DNA of 64,000 nt, from the NCBI RefSeq assembly GCF_020883455.1, contig NZ_CP086615.1, forward strand, positions 4,022,501 to 4,086,500, read 5' to 3'. Within the stretch, counting starts at the first letter, position 1. Every line of letters starts with the position of its first letter. This DNA is from Spiribacter halobius (GTDB lineage Bacteria; Pseudomonadota; Gammaproteobacteria; Nitrococcales; Nitrococcaceae). A model generated the notes under the pieces. That model was not told where the DNA came from, searched no databases, and saw nothing but the letters and a program-made list of their open reading frames with translations. A program made the position numbers and the translations under genes. This document shows, piece after piece, positions 25,016-33,327 of the stretch.

Positions 25016-25435
25016 ATGGCATCCGAAACCGCCACGCACGCCAGGACTGATATCCCGGACTTCCTGAGCCGGGCCTACTGGAACGGCACCATCAAGATGA
25101 GCCTCTCGAAGTTCTTCATCCTGTGCGTGCTGCACCGGGGGCCCTTGCATGGCTACGAGATCACGCGGGAGGTTGCGTCGCTCACGAACGGCTGCTGCTC
25201 CCCCGCTGAGGGCACGATCTACCCCGTTCTGCGCCAGTACGAGCAGGGCGGCTACGTCACGGTCGAGAGCGAGACAGTGTCCGGGCGACACCGCCGCGTC
25301 TATCGCCTGACTGACAAGGGCAGGGAGGCGTTCCGGGTCGCCGTGGCTGCGTGGATGGATATTACCGAGTGCCTCCTCGCGTGCCGCAACGTGCTCGACG
25401 GCGAGGAGATGCCCCGTGTTCTCCGGGAGGAGTGA
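25016..25435 (+). CDS. Cys-rich PadR-family transcriptional regulator
   Basis: The 139-aa protein has a PadR winged HTH (about 28-110): MSLSKFFILCVLHRGPLHGY, EITREVASLTNG, then EGTIYPVLRQYEQGGYVTVE and GRHRRVYRLTDKGREAF. Unlike most PadR proteins it carries several Cys: Cys in FILCVL, a vicinal pair in TNGCCSPAEG next to the DNA-binding helix, and ECLLACRN in the C-terminal helix. In an arsenic-type cluster these are plausible trivalent-arsenic ligands (inference). It is followed by a flavoprotein, transporter remnant and ArsN2, and probably represses them and itself. Confidence 0.88.
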   Translation: MASETATHARTDIPDFLSRAYWNGTIKMSLSKFFILCVLHRGPLHGYEITREVASLTNGCCSPAEGTIYPVLRQYEQGGYVTVESETVSGRHRRVYRLTDKGREAFRVAVAAWMDITECLLACRNVLDGEEMPRVLREE

Positions 25436-25455
25436 GTTTTTTTGCCCTGTGACTT

Positions 25456-25479
25456 TGACCATCGATGCATCGATGGTCA
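25456..25479. promoter_or_regulatory. 24-nt perfect palindrome, candidate PadR operator
   Basis: TGACCATCGATGCATCGATGGTCA is a perfect 24-nt palindrome 38 bases upstream of the flavoprotein ATG. Its core ATGCATCGA is shared with the padR upstream site at 24984. A short T7 run lies just upstream at the padR end. Confidence 0.65.
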
Positions 25480-25516
25480 CTCCATCAACCAAACACTGCT
25501 GAGGGAGCCAACCACC

Positions 25517-26860
25517 ATGAATTCACCAGACCCCGTCGCGGTCATCGGCGCCGGCCCCGTCGGCCTCGCCGCAGCTGCCCGGCTGGTAGAACGCGGCCTC
25601 ACCCCGTTGCTCTTCGAGCGTGGCCCGGGGCCGGCCACCGCGGTCCGTGAGTGGGGCCACGTGCGTGTCTTCACCCCCTGGCGCTACCTCGTCGATGAGA
25701 GCGCGGGGCGGATGCTTCGCCGTGCCGGCTGGATTGCTCCCCACCCGGAGCACCTTCCCACCGGTGCCGAGATCGCGGAGGCGTATCTCGGGCCCCTCGC
25801 CCGGCTTCCGGCCATCGCGCGGGGCCTTCACACGCGGGCCCTGGTCACGGCCGTCACGCGCGAAGGCGCGGGCAAGCTTCAGACCGCGGGCCGGGAGCGG
25901 TCGCGTTTCGCCGTCCACTGGCGAGATGCCGAGGGGAACCACAGGCGCACGCTCGCCCGGGCGGTTATCGACGCGTCCGGGACCTGGCATCAACCGTCAC
26001 CGCTTGGCGTTGCGGGCATCGCCGTTCCGGGGGAGCAGGAGGCGAGCGATCGTCTCGCCTATGGCATTCCGGATGTCCTCGGCAGCGCGCGGACCCGCTA
26101 TGCCGGGCGCCGCGTGCTCGTGGTCGGCGGCGGCCACTCGGCGATGAACGCGGTCCTCGACCTCCTGCGCCTGCGTCAGGAAGCGGCCAGCACGGAGGTG
26201 TTCTGGGCACTGCGCCGGTCCGGGCTCGATCACGTTATCGGCGGTGGCCGTAGCGATGAGCTGCCGGCACGGGGGCAGCTGGGCCTGGAGGCGGCCGAGG
26301 CGATCGAGCGCGGCGAGCTGACACGGCTCGCACCGTTTTCGGTCACCGCCCTTGCACGCCGGGACAACGGCCTCCGGGTCGACGCCGTACACGACGGCAG
26401 GCACGACTCGCTCGACGTGGACGAGGTCATCGCCTGCACGGGCTTTCGCCCGGACACGGCGATGTTTCGGGAGCTGCGGGTGGAGCTCGATCCCGTCATG
26501 GAGGCACCGCCGCGGCTGGCGCCCCTCATTGATCCCAACGTCCACAGCTGCGGCACCGTGCCGCCCCACGGCGTCGACGAGCTCCGCCACCCGGAGCCTG
26601 GTTTCTACATCGCCGGGATGAAGTCATACGGCCGCGCGCCCACCTTCCTGATGGCGACCGGCTACGAGCAGGTCCGCTCGATCGCTGCGGAGCTCGCGGG
26701 GGATCCTGTAGCAGCGCGGGAGGTGCGTCTGGAGCTGCCGGAGACCGGCGTGTGCAGCGCCGGGCCCGTTGCCAGCAGCTGCTGCGGAACAGCACCGCAA
26801 CGTCGCACGGCGCCCGCCACGCTCAATCTGAGCACGTCGAGCTGCTGCGGCGGACGCTAG
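25517..26860 (+). CDS. Arsenic-cluster FAD/NAD(P)-binding oxidoreductase with Cys-rich tail
   Basis: This 447-aa flavoprotein starts at the ATG at 25517; the upstream frame crosses the operator. It has a FAD Rossmann motif VAVIGAGPVGLAAAARLVER, a second NAD(P) motif RVLVVGGGHSAMNAVLDLL, and the ATG-like CTGFRPD near the C-terminal third. The tail is unusual: Cys in ETGVCSAG, then SSCCGT and STSSCCGG, two vicinal pairs in the last 35 residues. Such proteins occur in ars operons next to ArsN2 and an MFS exporter. Oxidation or reduction of a thiol-binding metalloid species is likely, but the reaction is not established from sequence. Confidence 0.85.
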   Translation: MNSPDPVAVIGAGPVGLAAAARLVERGLTPLLFERGPGPATAVREWGHVRVFTPWRYLVDESAGRMLRRAGWIAPHPEHLPTGAEIAEAYLGPLARLPAIARGLHTRALVTAVTREGAGKLQTAGRERSRFAVHWRDAEGNHRRTLARAVIDASGTWHQPSPLGVAGIAVPGEQEASDRLAYGIPDVLGSARTRYAGRRVLVVGGGHSAMNAVLDLLRLRQEAASTEVFWALRRSGLDHVIGGGRSDELPARGQLGLEAAEAIERGELTRLAPFSVTALARRDNGLRVDAVHDGRHDSLDVDEVIACTGFRPDTAMFRELRVELDPVMEAPPRLAPLIDPNVHSCGTVPPHGVDELRHPEPGFYIAGMKSYGRAPTFLMATGYEQVRSIAAELAGDPVAAREVRLELPETGVCSAGPVASSCCGTAPQRRTAPATLNLSTSSCCGGR

Positions 26861-26875
26861 GGCCCGGGCGAGCTG

Positions 26876-27400
26876 ATGAACCGGTTCATCACGGCCCTCG
26901 GCGTCAGCCAGATCTGCGCCTGGGGGACGCTCTATTACAGCTTCCCCCAGATCGCGGAGGCGATGGGCGCCGAGCTTGGGTGGACCAAGGCCGAACGCTA
27001 CCTCGCGCCCACGCTGACACTGCTTATCGCCGCGGTGAGCGCAATCCCGGTGGGCATCGCGATCGACCGCGGCCACGGGCGTGCCGTCATGACCTTCGGG
27101 GCCATCGCCGAGGCGCTCGACATGGAGCCCTCCTCGCTCACCCGCTCACTCAGCCCGCTCCTGCGTCGGGGGCTCGTCGAGCTCGCCTCCGGGCCGGATC
27201 GTCGCGAGCGGCGTGCGCGGGTCACGCACGAGGGCAAGCGTGTGCTCGAACAGGCCCATGAACGCTGGCAGCACATCCAGGCCCGCCTCGCCGAGGACAT
27301 CGGCGAGGAGGACTTCCAGAAGCTCTTGGCGCTGCTGCAGCAGGGACGGCAGCGAATCGCGAACCGAAGCGCCGCTCACCAGGAGGAATCTCGGCCATGA
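26876..27400 (+). CDS. Chimeric ORF: MFS transporter N terminus fused to MarR C terminus
   Basis: The 174-aa frame joins two unrelated families. Residues 1-75 are the first two transmembrane helices of an MFS transporter (FITALGVSQICAWGTLYYSF, LTLLIAAVSAIPVGIAIDRG). From about residue 76, AIAEALDMEPSSLTRSLSPL, RRGLVELASGPDRRERRARV and the following helix are the HTH wing and dimerisation tail of a MarR regulator. The junction is near 27098 and keeps the frame. The ATG at 26876 follows the flavoprotein gene by 15 bases. It probably arose by deletion of the rest of the transporter and the start of marR. A native function as exporter or regulator is unlikely. Confidence 0.8.
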   Translation: MNRFITALGVSQICAWGTLYYSFPQIAEAMGAELGWTKAERYLAPTLTLLIAAVSAIPVGIAIDRGHGRAVMTFGAIAEALDMEPSSLTRSLSPLLRRGLVELASGPDRRERRARVTHEGKRVLEQAHERWQHIQARLAEDIGEEDFQKLLALLQQGRQRIANRSAAHQEESRP

Positions 27401-28092
27401 CGACATCAACCCTGACGTTCGGCCGCCGCGCGGCACCCAGCCCCACCTTCCTCACCATCGCCGCCGGCGTGGTGATGCTGTGGCTCATCGCCATCGCAAC
27501 GCTGGCGGCCGATGGCGTCTTCAACGTACCGCCCTCGGCACCGCCGGTGACAACGCTCACGGCCATGCTGTTGCCGCCGGCTGCCTTCCTCCTGTTGCTG
27601 CGGCTACGGCGCGTCCGGGAGGCGATCCTCGCCATTCATCCGGTCTGGCTGGCCGCCGTGCACGGCCTGCGCATCCTCGGCGCGGGATTCCTGTTCGTCT
27701 ACGCGTTCGGCCACCTGCCGGGCCTGTTCGCGCACACTGCCGGCTGGGGCGATGTGCTCGTCGCGGTGCTCGCACCGTTTGTCGCTGCACGCCTCGCCGT
27801 TGACCCGGACTTCCTGCGCTCGCCCTGGCATCTCGGCTTCCACGCGCTTGGCTTGCTCGATTTCGCCGGCGCCGTGCTCTCGGGACTGATCGCGCGCGGT
27901 ACGCTGCCACTGCTCGGCCTCTCCGAGTCGACAGCCGCCCTTGGTGCCCTGCCGCTCGCCCTTGTCCCTTGCTTCGCCGTGCCGCTCTGGATCTGCCTGC
28001 ACATTGCCGCGATCGTGCAGATTCGCGACGCCCGGCGCCGCGACCGCCAGGGCGAGGATGACGTGACCGGGGACGCCTTGGCCTCCCTGTGA
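27397..28092 (+). CDS. Multi-pass membrane protein of unknown function
   Basis: The 231-aa protein has about six hydrophobic segments (roughly 20-40, 48-68, 80-100, 103-122, 140-165, 172-205), a short basic N terminus and a charged cytoplasmic tail (RDARRRDRQGEDD). I do not recognise the family. The start overlaps the MarR stop by 4 bases (ATGA), so it was originally translationally coupled to the marR gene, perhaps as its regulated target. The ATG follows CCAGGAGGAATCTCGGCC, a good ribosome-binding site. It precedes arsN2 by 22 bases. Confidence 0.8.
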   Translation: MTTSTLTFGRRAAPSPTFLTIAAGVVMLWLIAIATLAADGVFNVPPSAPPVTTLTAMLLPPAAFLLLLRLRRVREAILAIHPVWLAAVHGLRILGAGFLFVYAFGHLPGLFAHTAGWGDVLVAVLAPFVAARLAVDPDFLRSPWHLGFHALGLLDFAGAVLSGLIARGTLPLLGLSESTAALGALPLALVPCFAVPLWICLHIAAIVQIRDARRRDRQGEDDVTGDALASL

Positions 28093-28114
28093 GCGCCGGG
28101 ACCGAGGAGGCCCC

Positions 28115-28561
28115 ATGAACCACGCGATGGAGATCCGTGCCAGCAACCTGGATGCCTCGATGCTGCACCTGCTGGTGCACTGTGGGCTGCCTATCGATGA
28201 TCTGGGGACGGCCGAGGGGCGAGCGCGGGTCTGGTGGTTCGCCGCGCGCTCGGGGCGTGAGACCGTCGGCGTCATCGGCCTCGAGGAAGCCGGGGGCGAC
28301 GCACTGCTGCGCTCGCTTGCCGTGCACCCCGACCATCGCGGCACTGGCCTGGGCAAAAGACTGCTCGCGCACGCGGAGCAATGGGCCCGGGAGCGGGGGA
28401 TCGCGCGGCTGTATTTGCTGACAACGACCGCTGCGGCGTTCTTCTCCGCGTGCGGTTATCGGTCCCTGGCCCGGGAAGCAGCACCCACTGCGATTCGCGG
28501 GAGTGCGCAGTTCGCCGACATCTGCCCCGGATCGGCCGAGTTCATGGGCCGAACGCTATGA
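28115..28561 (+). CDS. arsN2: Arsenic resistance N-acetyltransferase ArsN2
   Basis: This 148-aa GNAT protein shows motif A as LLRSLAVHPDHRGTGLGKRL, the strand IARLYLLTTTAAAFFSACGY, and the ArsN2 ending RSLAREAAPTAIRGSAQFAD followed by ICPGSAEFM. That C-terminal signature (xAP-x-AIR-x(2)-AQF-x(2)-xCP-x-SA) separates ArsN2 from other GNATs. ArsN-type enzymes acetylate organoarsenicals such as arsinothricin, and ArsN2 is found in ars operons. Its presence marks this cluster as arsenic-related. It converges with the OsmC gene, with a 6-base overlap. Confidence 0.9.
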   Translation: MNHAMEIRASNLDASMLHLLVHCGLPIDDLGTAEGRARVWWFAARSGRETVGVIGLEEAGGDALLRSLAVHPDHRGTGLGKRLLAHAEQWARERGIARLYLLTTTAAAFFSACGYRSLAREAAPTAIRGSAQFADICPGSAEFMGRTL

Positions 28562-29041
28562 GGGGTCGCCCGCAACCCGGATCCGGGGCTCGCAGCGCAC
28601 CGGGAAGTTCATCGACCGCGCGATGAAGCACTCGTGGTGAGCCGCCTCGTGGAGCGCGAGGGCCGAATCGGTGCGGGACGCCTCCCGGATGACGACCTCC
28701 GGATGGAGAACGACCTCGCTGAAGCGATTCTCTTCGCCACCGAGCCGCAAGGTCCCCTCGGCATGGTCAACGTAGCTCTCCACCGTGATGCCGGCATCGG
28801 CGCAGAGGTGGAGGTACCAGAGCTTGTGACAGGCCGAGAGGGCGGCGACGAGCAGGTCCTCCGGGTTCCAGCGTGCGCCGTCGCCGAGAAACTGCGGGTC
28901 GGCGGAGCCCGCGATGAGCGGCTTGCCCGCGACCTTGATCTCGTGATCGCGGCGGTACGCCCGATAGTCTCCCGTCCCTTCGCCCGTGTTGCCGGTCCAC
29001 TCCACCGTGACCGCGTAGTGGTGATCCCTTGCCATACCCAA
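28556..29041 (-). CDS. OsmC family protein
   Basis: The 161-aa protein starts HHYAVTVEWTGNTGEGTGDY and contains FLGDGARWNPEDLLVAALSA, which leads into C-H-K with the first peroxidatic-site Cys, then later HHECFIARSMNFPV with the second Cys. Both OsmC cysteines are present, so thiol-dependent peroxidase activity on organic hydroperoxides is expected. The length is slightly above the usual 140 aa. It is convergent with arsN2 and is followed upstream by the DUF1127 gene on the same strand, 33 bases away. Confidence 0.92.
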   Translation of the reverse strand: MGMARDHHYAVTVEWTGNTGEGTGDYRAYRRDHEIKVAGKPLIAGSADPQFLGDGARWNPEDLLVAALSACHKLWYLHLCADAGITVESYVDHAEGTLRLGGEENRFSEVVLHPEVVIREASRTDSALALHEAAHHECFIARSMNFPVRCEPRIRVAGDPS

Positions 29042-29074
29042 AGCCTCCGCATTGACTTCCCGGTCGTTACGTCC

Positions 29075-29311
29075 TCAGGGACACCAGAACGGGCGGTACG
29101 CGACTCGCAGCAGCTCCCGGCGACTGACGCCAATGTCCCGCAGCATCCGGTCATCGAGGCGAACGAGGTCCTCCCGCAACTGCCGACGCACGGCGCGCCG
29201 CCCGCGCCACGTCCTCAGGCAGCGCCTGATGGCCAAAATCCAGCCGACCTGCCTGGAGCTCCCCGTTCCCCTCGATGCCCCACACTCACATGGCCCCACC
29301 TGCTCGAACAT
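29075..29311 (-). CDS. DUF1127 small protein
   Basis: This is a 78-aa protein from the ATG at 29311. The longer frame crosses the divergent promoter region and is not credible. The C-terminal 45 residues form the DUF1127 domain (RQLREDLVRLDDRMLRDIGV, SRRELLRVAYRPF), an Arg-rich two-helix motif found in small proteins and proposed RNA-binding regulators. The arrangement divergent from a MocR regulator is common for DUF1127 genes, and the MocR probably controls it. Confidence 0.8.
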   Translation of the reverse strand: MFEQVGPCECGASRGTGSSRQVGWILAIRRCLRTWRGRRAVRRQLREDLVRLDDRMLRDIGVSRRELLRVAYRPFWCP

Positions 29312-29440
29312 GACGCTGCCTTCCTGCCGGCCACTTCGCCGGCATCTGCAATGGACACACCACGAAGCTAGGCCGACATCGGCTTGCCAGAAAGATCCGT
29401 TTTTGAGTAAAAGAAGGTGCCAATCGGGAGAGACCGCTCC

Positions 29441-30940
29441 ATGGCCCATGCCTCCTATCCCCTCGCGCAGCGCTTTCAGCCCGTCCGCAGTGGGGTGCGA
29501 ACGCTCCAGGATCAGCTCGTTGCCTTCCTGCGCGGCGCCGTGGCCGAGGGGACGCTGCGCCCGGGCGAGCGCCTGCCGGCCTCCCGGGAACTGGCGCGCG
29601 AGATGGGGCTATCGCGCAACACGGTGCTCGTCGCCTTCGAACGGCTCATGGCGGAGGGTTATCTCGAGTCGCGGCGTGGTGCCGGCACCTATGTAGCCGC
29701 GGGCCTGCCGGCTCCGGCCACGGCCGACTCACATGCGAGCTCTGGCGACGATGCCCCGTCACGCCGATATTCCCGCCGTGCGCAGGCCGTGCGCGAGCAT
29801 AGGTCGCCGATGGTCTCCGGCAATCCGCCGGGTCCGATGACGCCGGGGCTGCCCGCCCTCGACGAATTCCCGTTCACGCAGTGGGCGCGCCTCAGCGGCC
29901 GCTACTGGCGAGGCCGCAACGCCGCCGAGCTCGCCTACACCGATCCGGCCGGACTGCCAGCGCTGCGCGCGGCCATCAGCCACTACCTGCGCGCCTACCG
30001 GGGCGTTCTCTGCGAACCCGACCAGGTGGTCGTGGTCGGTGGCACCCAGGCGGGCATCGATATCACCGCCCGGGTCTTGCTCGAGGCCGGGGAAACGGTC
30101 TGGGTCGAGGACCCGGGCTACGGCGCCTGTCAGAAGGCGCTGCTCGGCGCCGACGCGCGCCTCGCACCGGTGCCGGTGGACGAGGACGGAATCCAGGTCG
30201 AGGCCGGCGAGCAGCTCGCACCAGACGCCAGGCTCGCCTTCGTTGCGCCGGCACATCAGTATCCGACGGGCGCGGTGATGAGCCTGGAGCGCCGCCTCGC
30301 GCTCCTGGACTGGGCACGGCGCGCAGCCGCCTGGGTGCTGGAGGACGACTACGACGGGGAGTTCCGCTACGGGCGCCCGCCGATCAGCACCCTGCACGCG
30401 CTCGACCAGGGCAAGCGCGTGATCTATCTCGGCACTCTCAGCAAGGTCCTCGCGCCTGCGCTGCGAGTCGGCTACCTCATCGTGCCGCACGACCTGCACG
30501 AGACATTTGCCGCGATGAAGGCCGCCACCGACCGCCAGATGCCCATCGGCGAGCAGGCGGTCGCGGCGGAGTTCATCGCTTCCGGCCGGCTCGCAGCCCA
30601 TGTACGGCGGCTTCGAACCCTATATGGTCGTCGTCGGGAAGCGCTCCGGGGCGCGTTGTCGTCGCACCTTGGCGAGCTGCTCGACATCCAGGACAGCGGA
30701 GCGGGCCTGCACTTCATGGCCCGATTCGCCAGCACGCTACCGGCGGACACGGCCATCGCCCGGGAGGCACAGCGGCGTGGGCTCGGCGTGCGTGCCCTCT
30801 CGACGTCCTCACCGCTGAAGCGCCAGCTGCAGGGACTCATCATCGGGTTCGCGAACGTACCGCAAGAGCGCGCTGACCCATGCGCGCAGATGCTCGCCGA
30901 TGCCATCAAAGCCGCGCACCCCCACACGGCCCTTGCCTAA
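29441..30940 (+). CDS. MocR/PdxR-family regulator (GntR HTH fused to aminotransferase domain)
   Basis: The 499-aa protein has an N-terminal GntR winged HTH (about 20-90; LRPGERLPASRELAREMGLS, RNTVLVAFERLMAEGY) and a fold-type I aminotransferase domain (about 130-495). Cofactor-site segments visible are YTDPAGLPALRAAISHYLRA, WVLEDDYDGEFRYGRPPI (PLP aspartate) and YLGTLSKVLAPALRVGY with the PLP-binding Lys. PLP-dependent DNA binding is therefore expected. ATG 29441 is chosen with GGGAGAG upstream; a GTG 24 bases earlier is an alternative. Divergent from the DUF1127 gene. Confidence 0.92.
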   Translation: MAHASYPLAQRFQPVRSGVRTLQDQLVAFLRGAVAEGTLRPGERLPASRELAREMGLSRNTVLVAFERLMAEGYLESRRGAGTYVAAGLPAPATADSHASSGDDAPSRRYSRRAQAVREHRSPMVSGNPPGPMTPGLPALDEFPFTQWARLSGRYWRGRNAAELAYTDPAGLPALRAAISHYLRAYRGVLCEPDQVVVVGGTQAGIDITARVLLEAGETVWVEDPGYGACQKALLGADARLAPVPVDEDGIQVEAGEQLAPDARLAFVAPAHQYPTGAVMSLERRLALLDWARRAAAWVLEDDYDGEFRYGRPPISTLHALDQGKRVIYLGTLSKVLAPALRVGYLIVPHDLHETFAAMKAATDRQMPIGEQAVAAEFIASGRLAAHVRRLRTLYGRRREALRGALSSHLGELLDIQDSGAGLHFMARFASTLPADTAIAREAQRRGLGVRALSTSSPLKRQLQGLIIGFANVPQERADPCAQMLADAIKAAHPHTALA

Positions 30941-30991
30941 GCGTCGCAGGCGGACGACATCGCCCGCCCGGTCGATAGCGCAGGGTTCGGC

Positions 30992-31423
30992 GTGTTCGCC
31001 TCACCCGAGTATGTGGCTCGCAACGGCGCGCCAGCGGACCCGAGAGCCCTGGCAGGTCACGAGTGCCTTGCGTACGTCTACCCGGGCACGGATCGACGCT
31101 ATCCCTGGCAGCTCTTCGAGCGGGGCGCCGAAATCTCGATCCCGCCGAGCGGGAGACTTGCGCTCGACCATGGAGAGGCGCTGGTGGACGCCGCCGTCGA
31201 AGGCCACGGCATCCTTTACGTCCAGGACTACATGGTCGAGCAGGCAATCCATGAGGGGCGACTCACGCCCATATTGCAGGCCTACTGGCCGGCACGTATG
31301 AGTGTCGCGCTCATCTACCGCGAGCCGCAGCACCTCTCCCGTCGCGTTTCCGCACTGATTGGCTTTCTCCGAGCGCATTTCCAGCCACACACGGAGGGAA
31401 ACGAAGGCCCTGCCGAAGCGTGA
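30992..31423 (+). pseudogene. LysR regulator C-terminal fragment
   Basis: The frame gives about 143 aa matching only the last half of a LysR effector domain (VFASPEYVARNGAPADPRAL, HGEALVDAAVEGHGILYVQD, SRRVSALIGFLRAHF). The sequence just upstream stays in frame without an HTH domain. The N-terminal half, including the DNA-binding region, is missing. The first usable start is GTG at 30992. It follows the MocR gene by about 50 bases, and truncation by a recombination event there is likely. Confidence 0.75.
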
Positions 31424-31585
31424 TACGCGACCCGCAAGAACCTCCCAATCCTGATCAGGACGCCCCAACGTCCGGATCTCATCTCGCCGGCGAGAGACAG
31501 CGCCGAGGCCCACGAGATCGAACCTGCCGGCATCCGCGGCATCGAGGGCCGCCACGGGCATGGCTTCGGATCTGCGCCCGGCGGA

Positions 31586-32503
31586 TCAAGGATCCTGCTC
31601 GTTGTAGTGCCTGGCCTCGGTGAGAATCCAGTCCCGGATCGCGATGACCTCGGCGGCCGGTTCGGATTCCGCCTGAACGAGCCAGTAGGCATGCTCGGTG
31701 GACGCCGCGGGCCCGCGCCAGGCAAGCGCCTTCAGTCGCCCATCGGCCAGCATCGGCTCGACCAGCGCGCGGCGACCGAGCGCCACCCCCTGGCCTGCGA
31801 TCGCGGCCTGAATGACCTGATCATACTGGTTGAAGTGGACGACACGCCTGGGTGCGTCGCGGTCGAGGCTGGCGGCGTGCAGCTGCTCACTCCATTGCAG
31901 CCACGGGCGTCCCGGATCGCCGAACTCAAGGAGGGTGAGCGCGGGCAACGTCTCGGCGTCCACCCGATCCACCGCGAGCGATGGATGGGCGACAGGGACT
32001 GTGCACTCCCCGAACAGTCGGAGCGCGCCTGGCGGGGCGTCGCGCCCCGAACAGTAGCGGATCGCGAGGTCGATGCCTGCCGCGCGCAGGTCGAGCAGCG
32101 CGTTATTCGCCTCAACGCGGACATCGATGCCAGGCAGCTCCCCTTGCAGACGACCGAGTCTTGGCAGGAGCCAAAGCCCTGAGACACCGATGCTCGCGGT
32201 AATCGTCACGCCCGCACGGGTCTTCTGGCGTCCGAGGTAAGCGACGGCGGCCTCGATCTGGCTGATCGACTGCTCCGCCACGCGGAAGAAGTGCTCGCCC
32301 GCCGGTGTCAGCGAGATTGAGCGGTGGCCGCGCTCGAGAAGCTCCACGCCAAGGTAGTCCTCGAGAGTTCGCAGCTTCCGGCTGACCGCGGACTGCGTGA
32401 GAAAGAGGTCCTCGGCGGCGAGGGTGACGCTCATGCGGCGTCCGACGGCGACGAAGCCGCGCACGGCATCGAGTGGCGGAAGGCGGACGGCGGATTTACT
32501 CAT
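31586..32503 (-). CDS. LysR-family transcriptional regulator (GcvA-like)
   Basis: The product has about 305 aa from ATG 32503; nine more residues are possible from 32530. HTH: SVTLAAEDLFLTQSAVSRKL, VELLERGHRSISLTPAG. Effector domain: ITASIGVSGLWLLPRLGRLQ, GIDLAIRYCSGRDAP, QAAIAGQGVALGRRALVEPM. These belong to the GcvA/AmpR-like branch. It has no clearly matched divergent partner: upstream is an 800-base stretch without a convincing gene, which may be where its target was lost. The ligand is unknown. Confidence 0.92.
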   Translation of the reverse strand: MSKSAVRLPPLDAVRGFVAVGRRMSVTLAAEDLFLTQSAVSRKLRTLEDYLGVELLERGHRSISLTPAGEHFFRVAEQSISQIEAAVAYLGRQKTRAGVTITASIGVSGLWLLPRLGRLQGELPGIDVRVEANNALLDLRAAGIDLAIRYCSGRDAPPGALRLFGECTVPVAHPSLAVDRVDAETLPALTLLEFGDPGRPWLQWSEQLHAASLDRDAPRRVVHFNQYDQVIQAAIAGQGVALGRRALVEPMLADGRLKALAWRGPAASTEHAYWLVQAESEPAAEVIAIRDWILTEARHYNEQDP

Positions 32504-33327
32504 GGCAACCTTCTTCCCCGCGAAAAGCACCCGACACGACAGGGTCGCCGCTTGTTGCAGACCGGTGCCATTGGGTAAGGCAACTCACCCGGTTCGGACC
32601 GGCCCCGATGCCAGGGGCAGTGCGCCCAACAACCTACCCGGCCAGCCGTAACCTGTTCAGGCCGATCATCGTGAAATTTCGTCTGCTACCGGGTGCCCAG
32701 ACGAATGCCAGCGCCCACCGTCAGATCGGGCGTGGCGACGCGGGGCGACCAGACTTGCCCCAGGGGAATGTGAGTGGCGCAAATTCCGCATTTGCCTCGA
32801 TAGCGGGGTGGGGCGCGAAATCAGGCTCAGGTCGGCCGCTTTGGCGACACACTGGATCCCGTGCACCTCGCCCAAGGTCACGCGCCGCGCGCGACGGGCT
32901 CGTCTGTCGCCCCCCGGCGCCCGGTCGGATCACCGCCCACCCGCCGAGGGAGGAATAGCCGCCCTATGTACTCTTCCTTGACCCACAGCTGCATGCCGTC
33001 CCCCTGCCAGCGCCTTGGGCAATCGGTCTTCCAGGGGCTGCTCACCGGTGTTCTCTCCCTCGCCGCTTATAGGACAGCGGTGTCATTGCTCGGGGCAATG
33101 CGGACCGCCCTCACAACCGCCGCGGTGCCGGGCGTAGCGGTGCGCGGCCGCATCCTGCTTCCTGGCGAAATCCCCAGGGCCGTGGCCTGGGCAGGCCCTG
33201 GCACGACGACGCTCGGGATGCTTGTAAGCCTCCTCCCGCCGCGACCCAACAAGAGTCCCCGCTCCCGGGGCACGGCCGGGAGCACGCCGCTGGCCGCCGG
33301 AGACACAGCCGCAGCGAGGATCGAGCG
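32504..33327. other. Long intergenic stretch, no convincing gene
   Basis: About 800 bases without a recognisable family. A plus frame (32960-33331) begins with a Ser/Cys-rich stretch and continues as Ala/Thr/Pro-rich sequence up to the nitroreductase start, and a minus frame (32666-32881) reads LGEVHGIQCVAKAADLSLIS. Neither has a good start or known homology that I can name. Decayed genes are likely. Confidence 0.35.
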
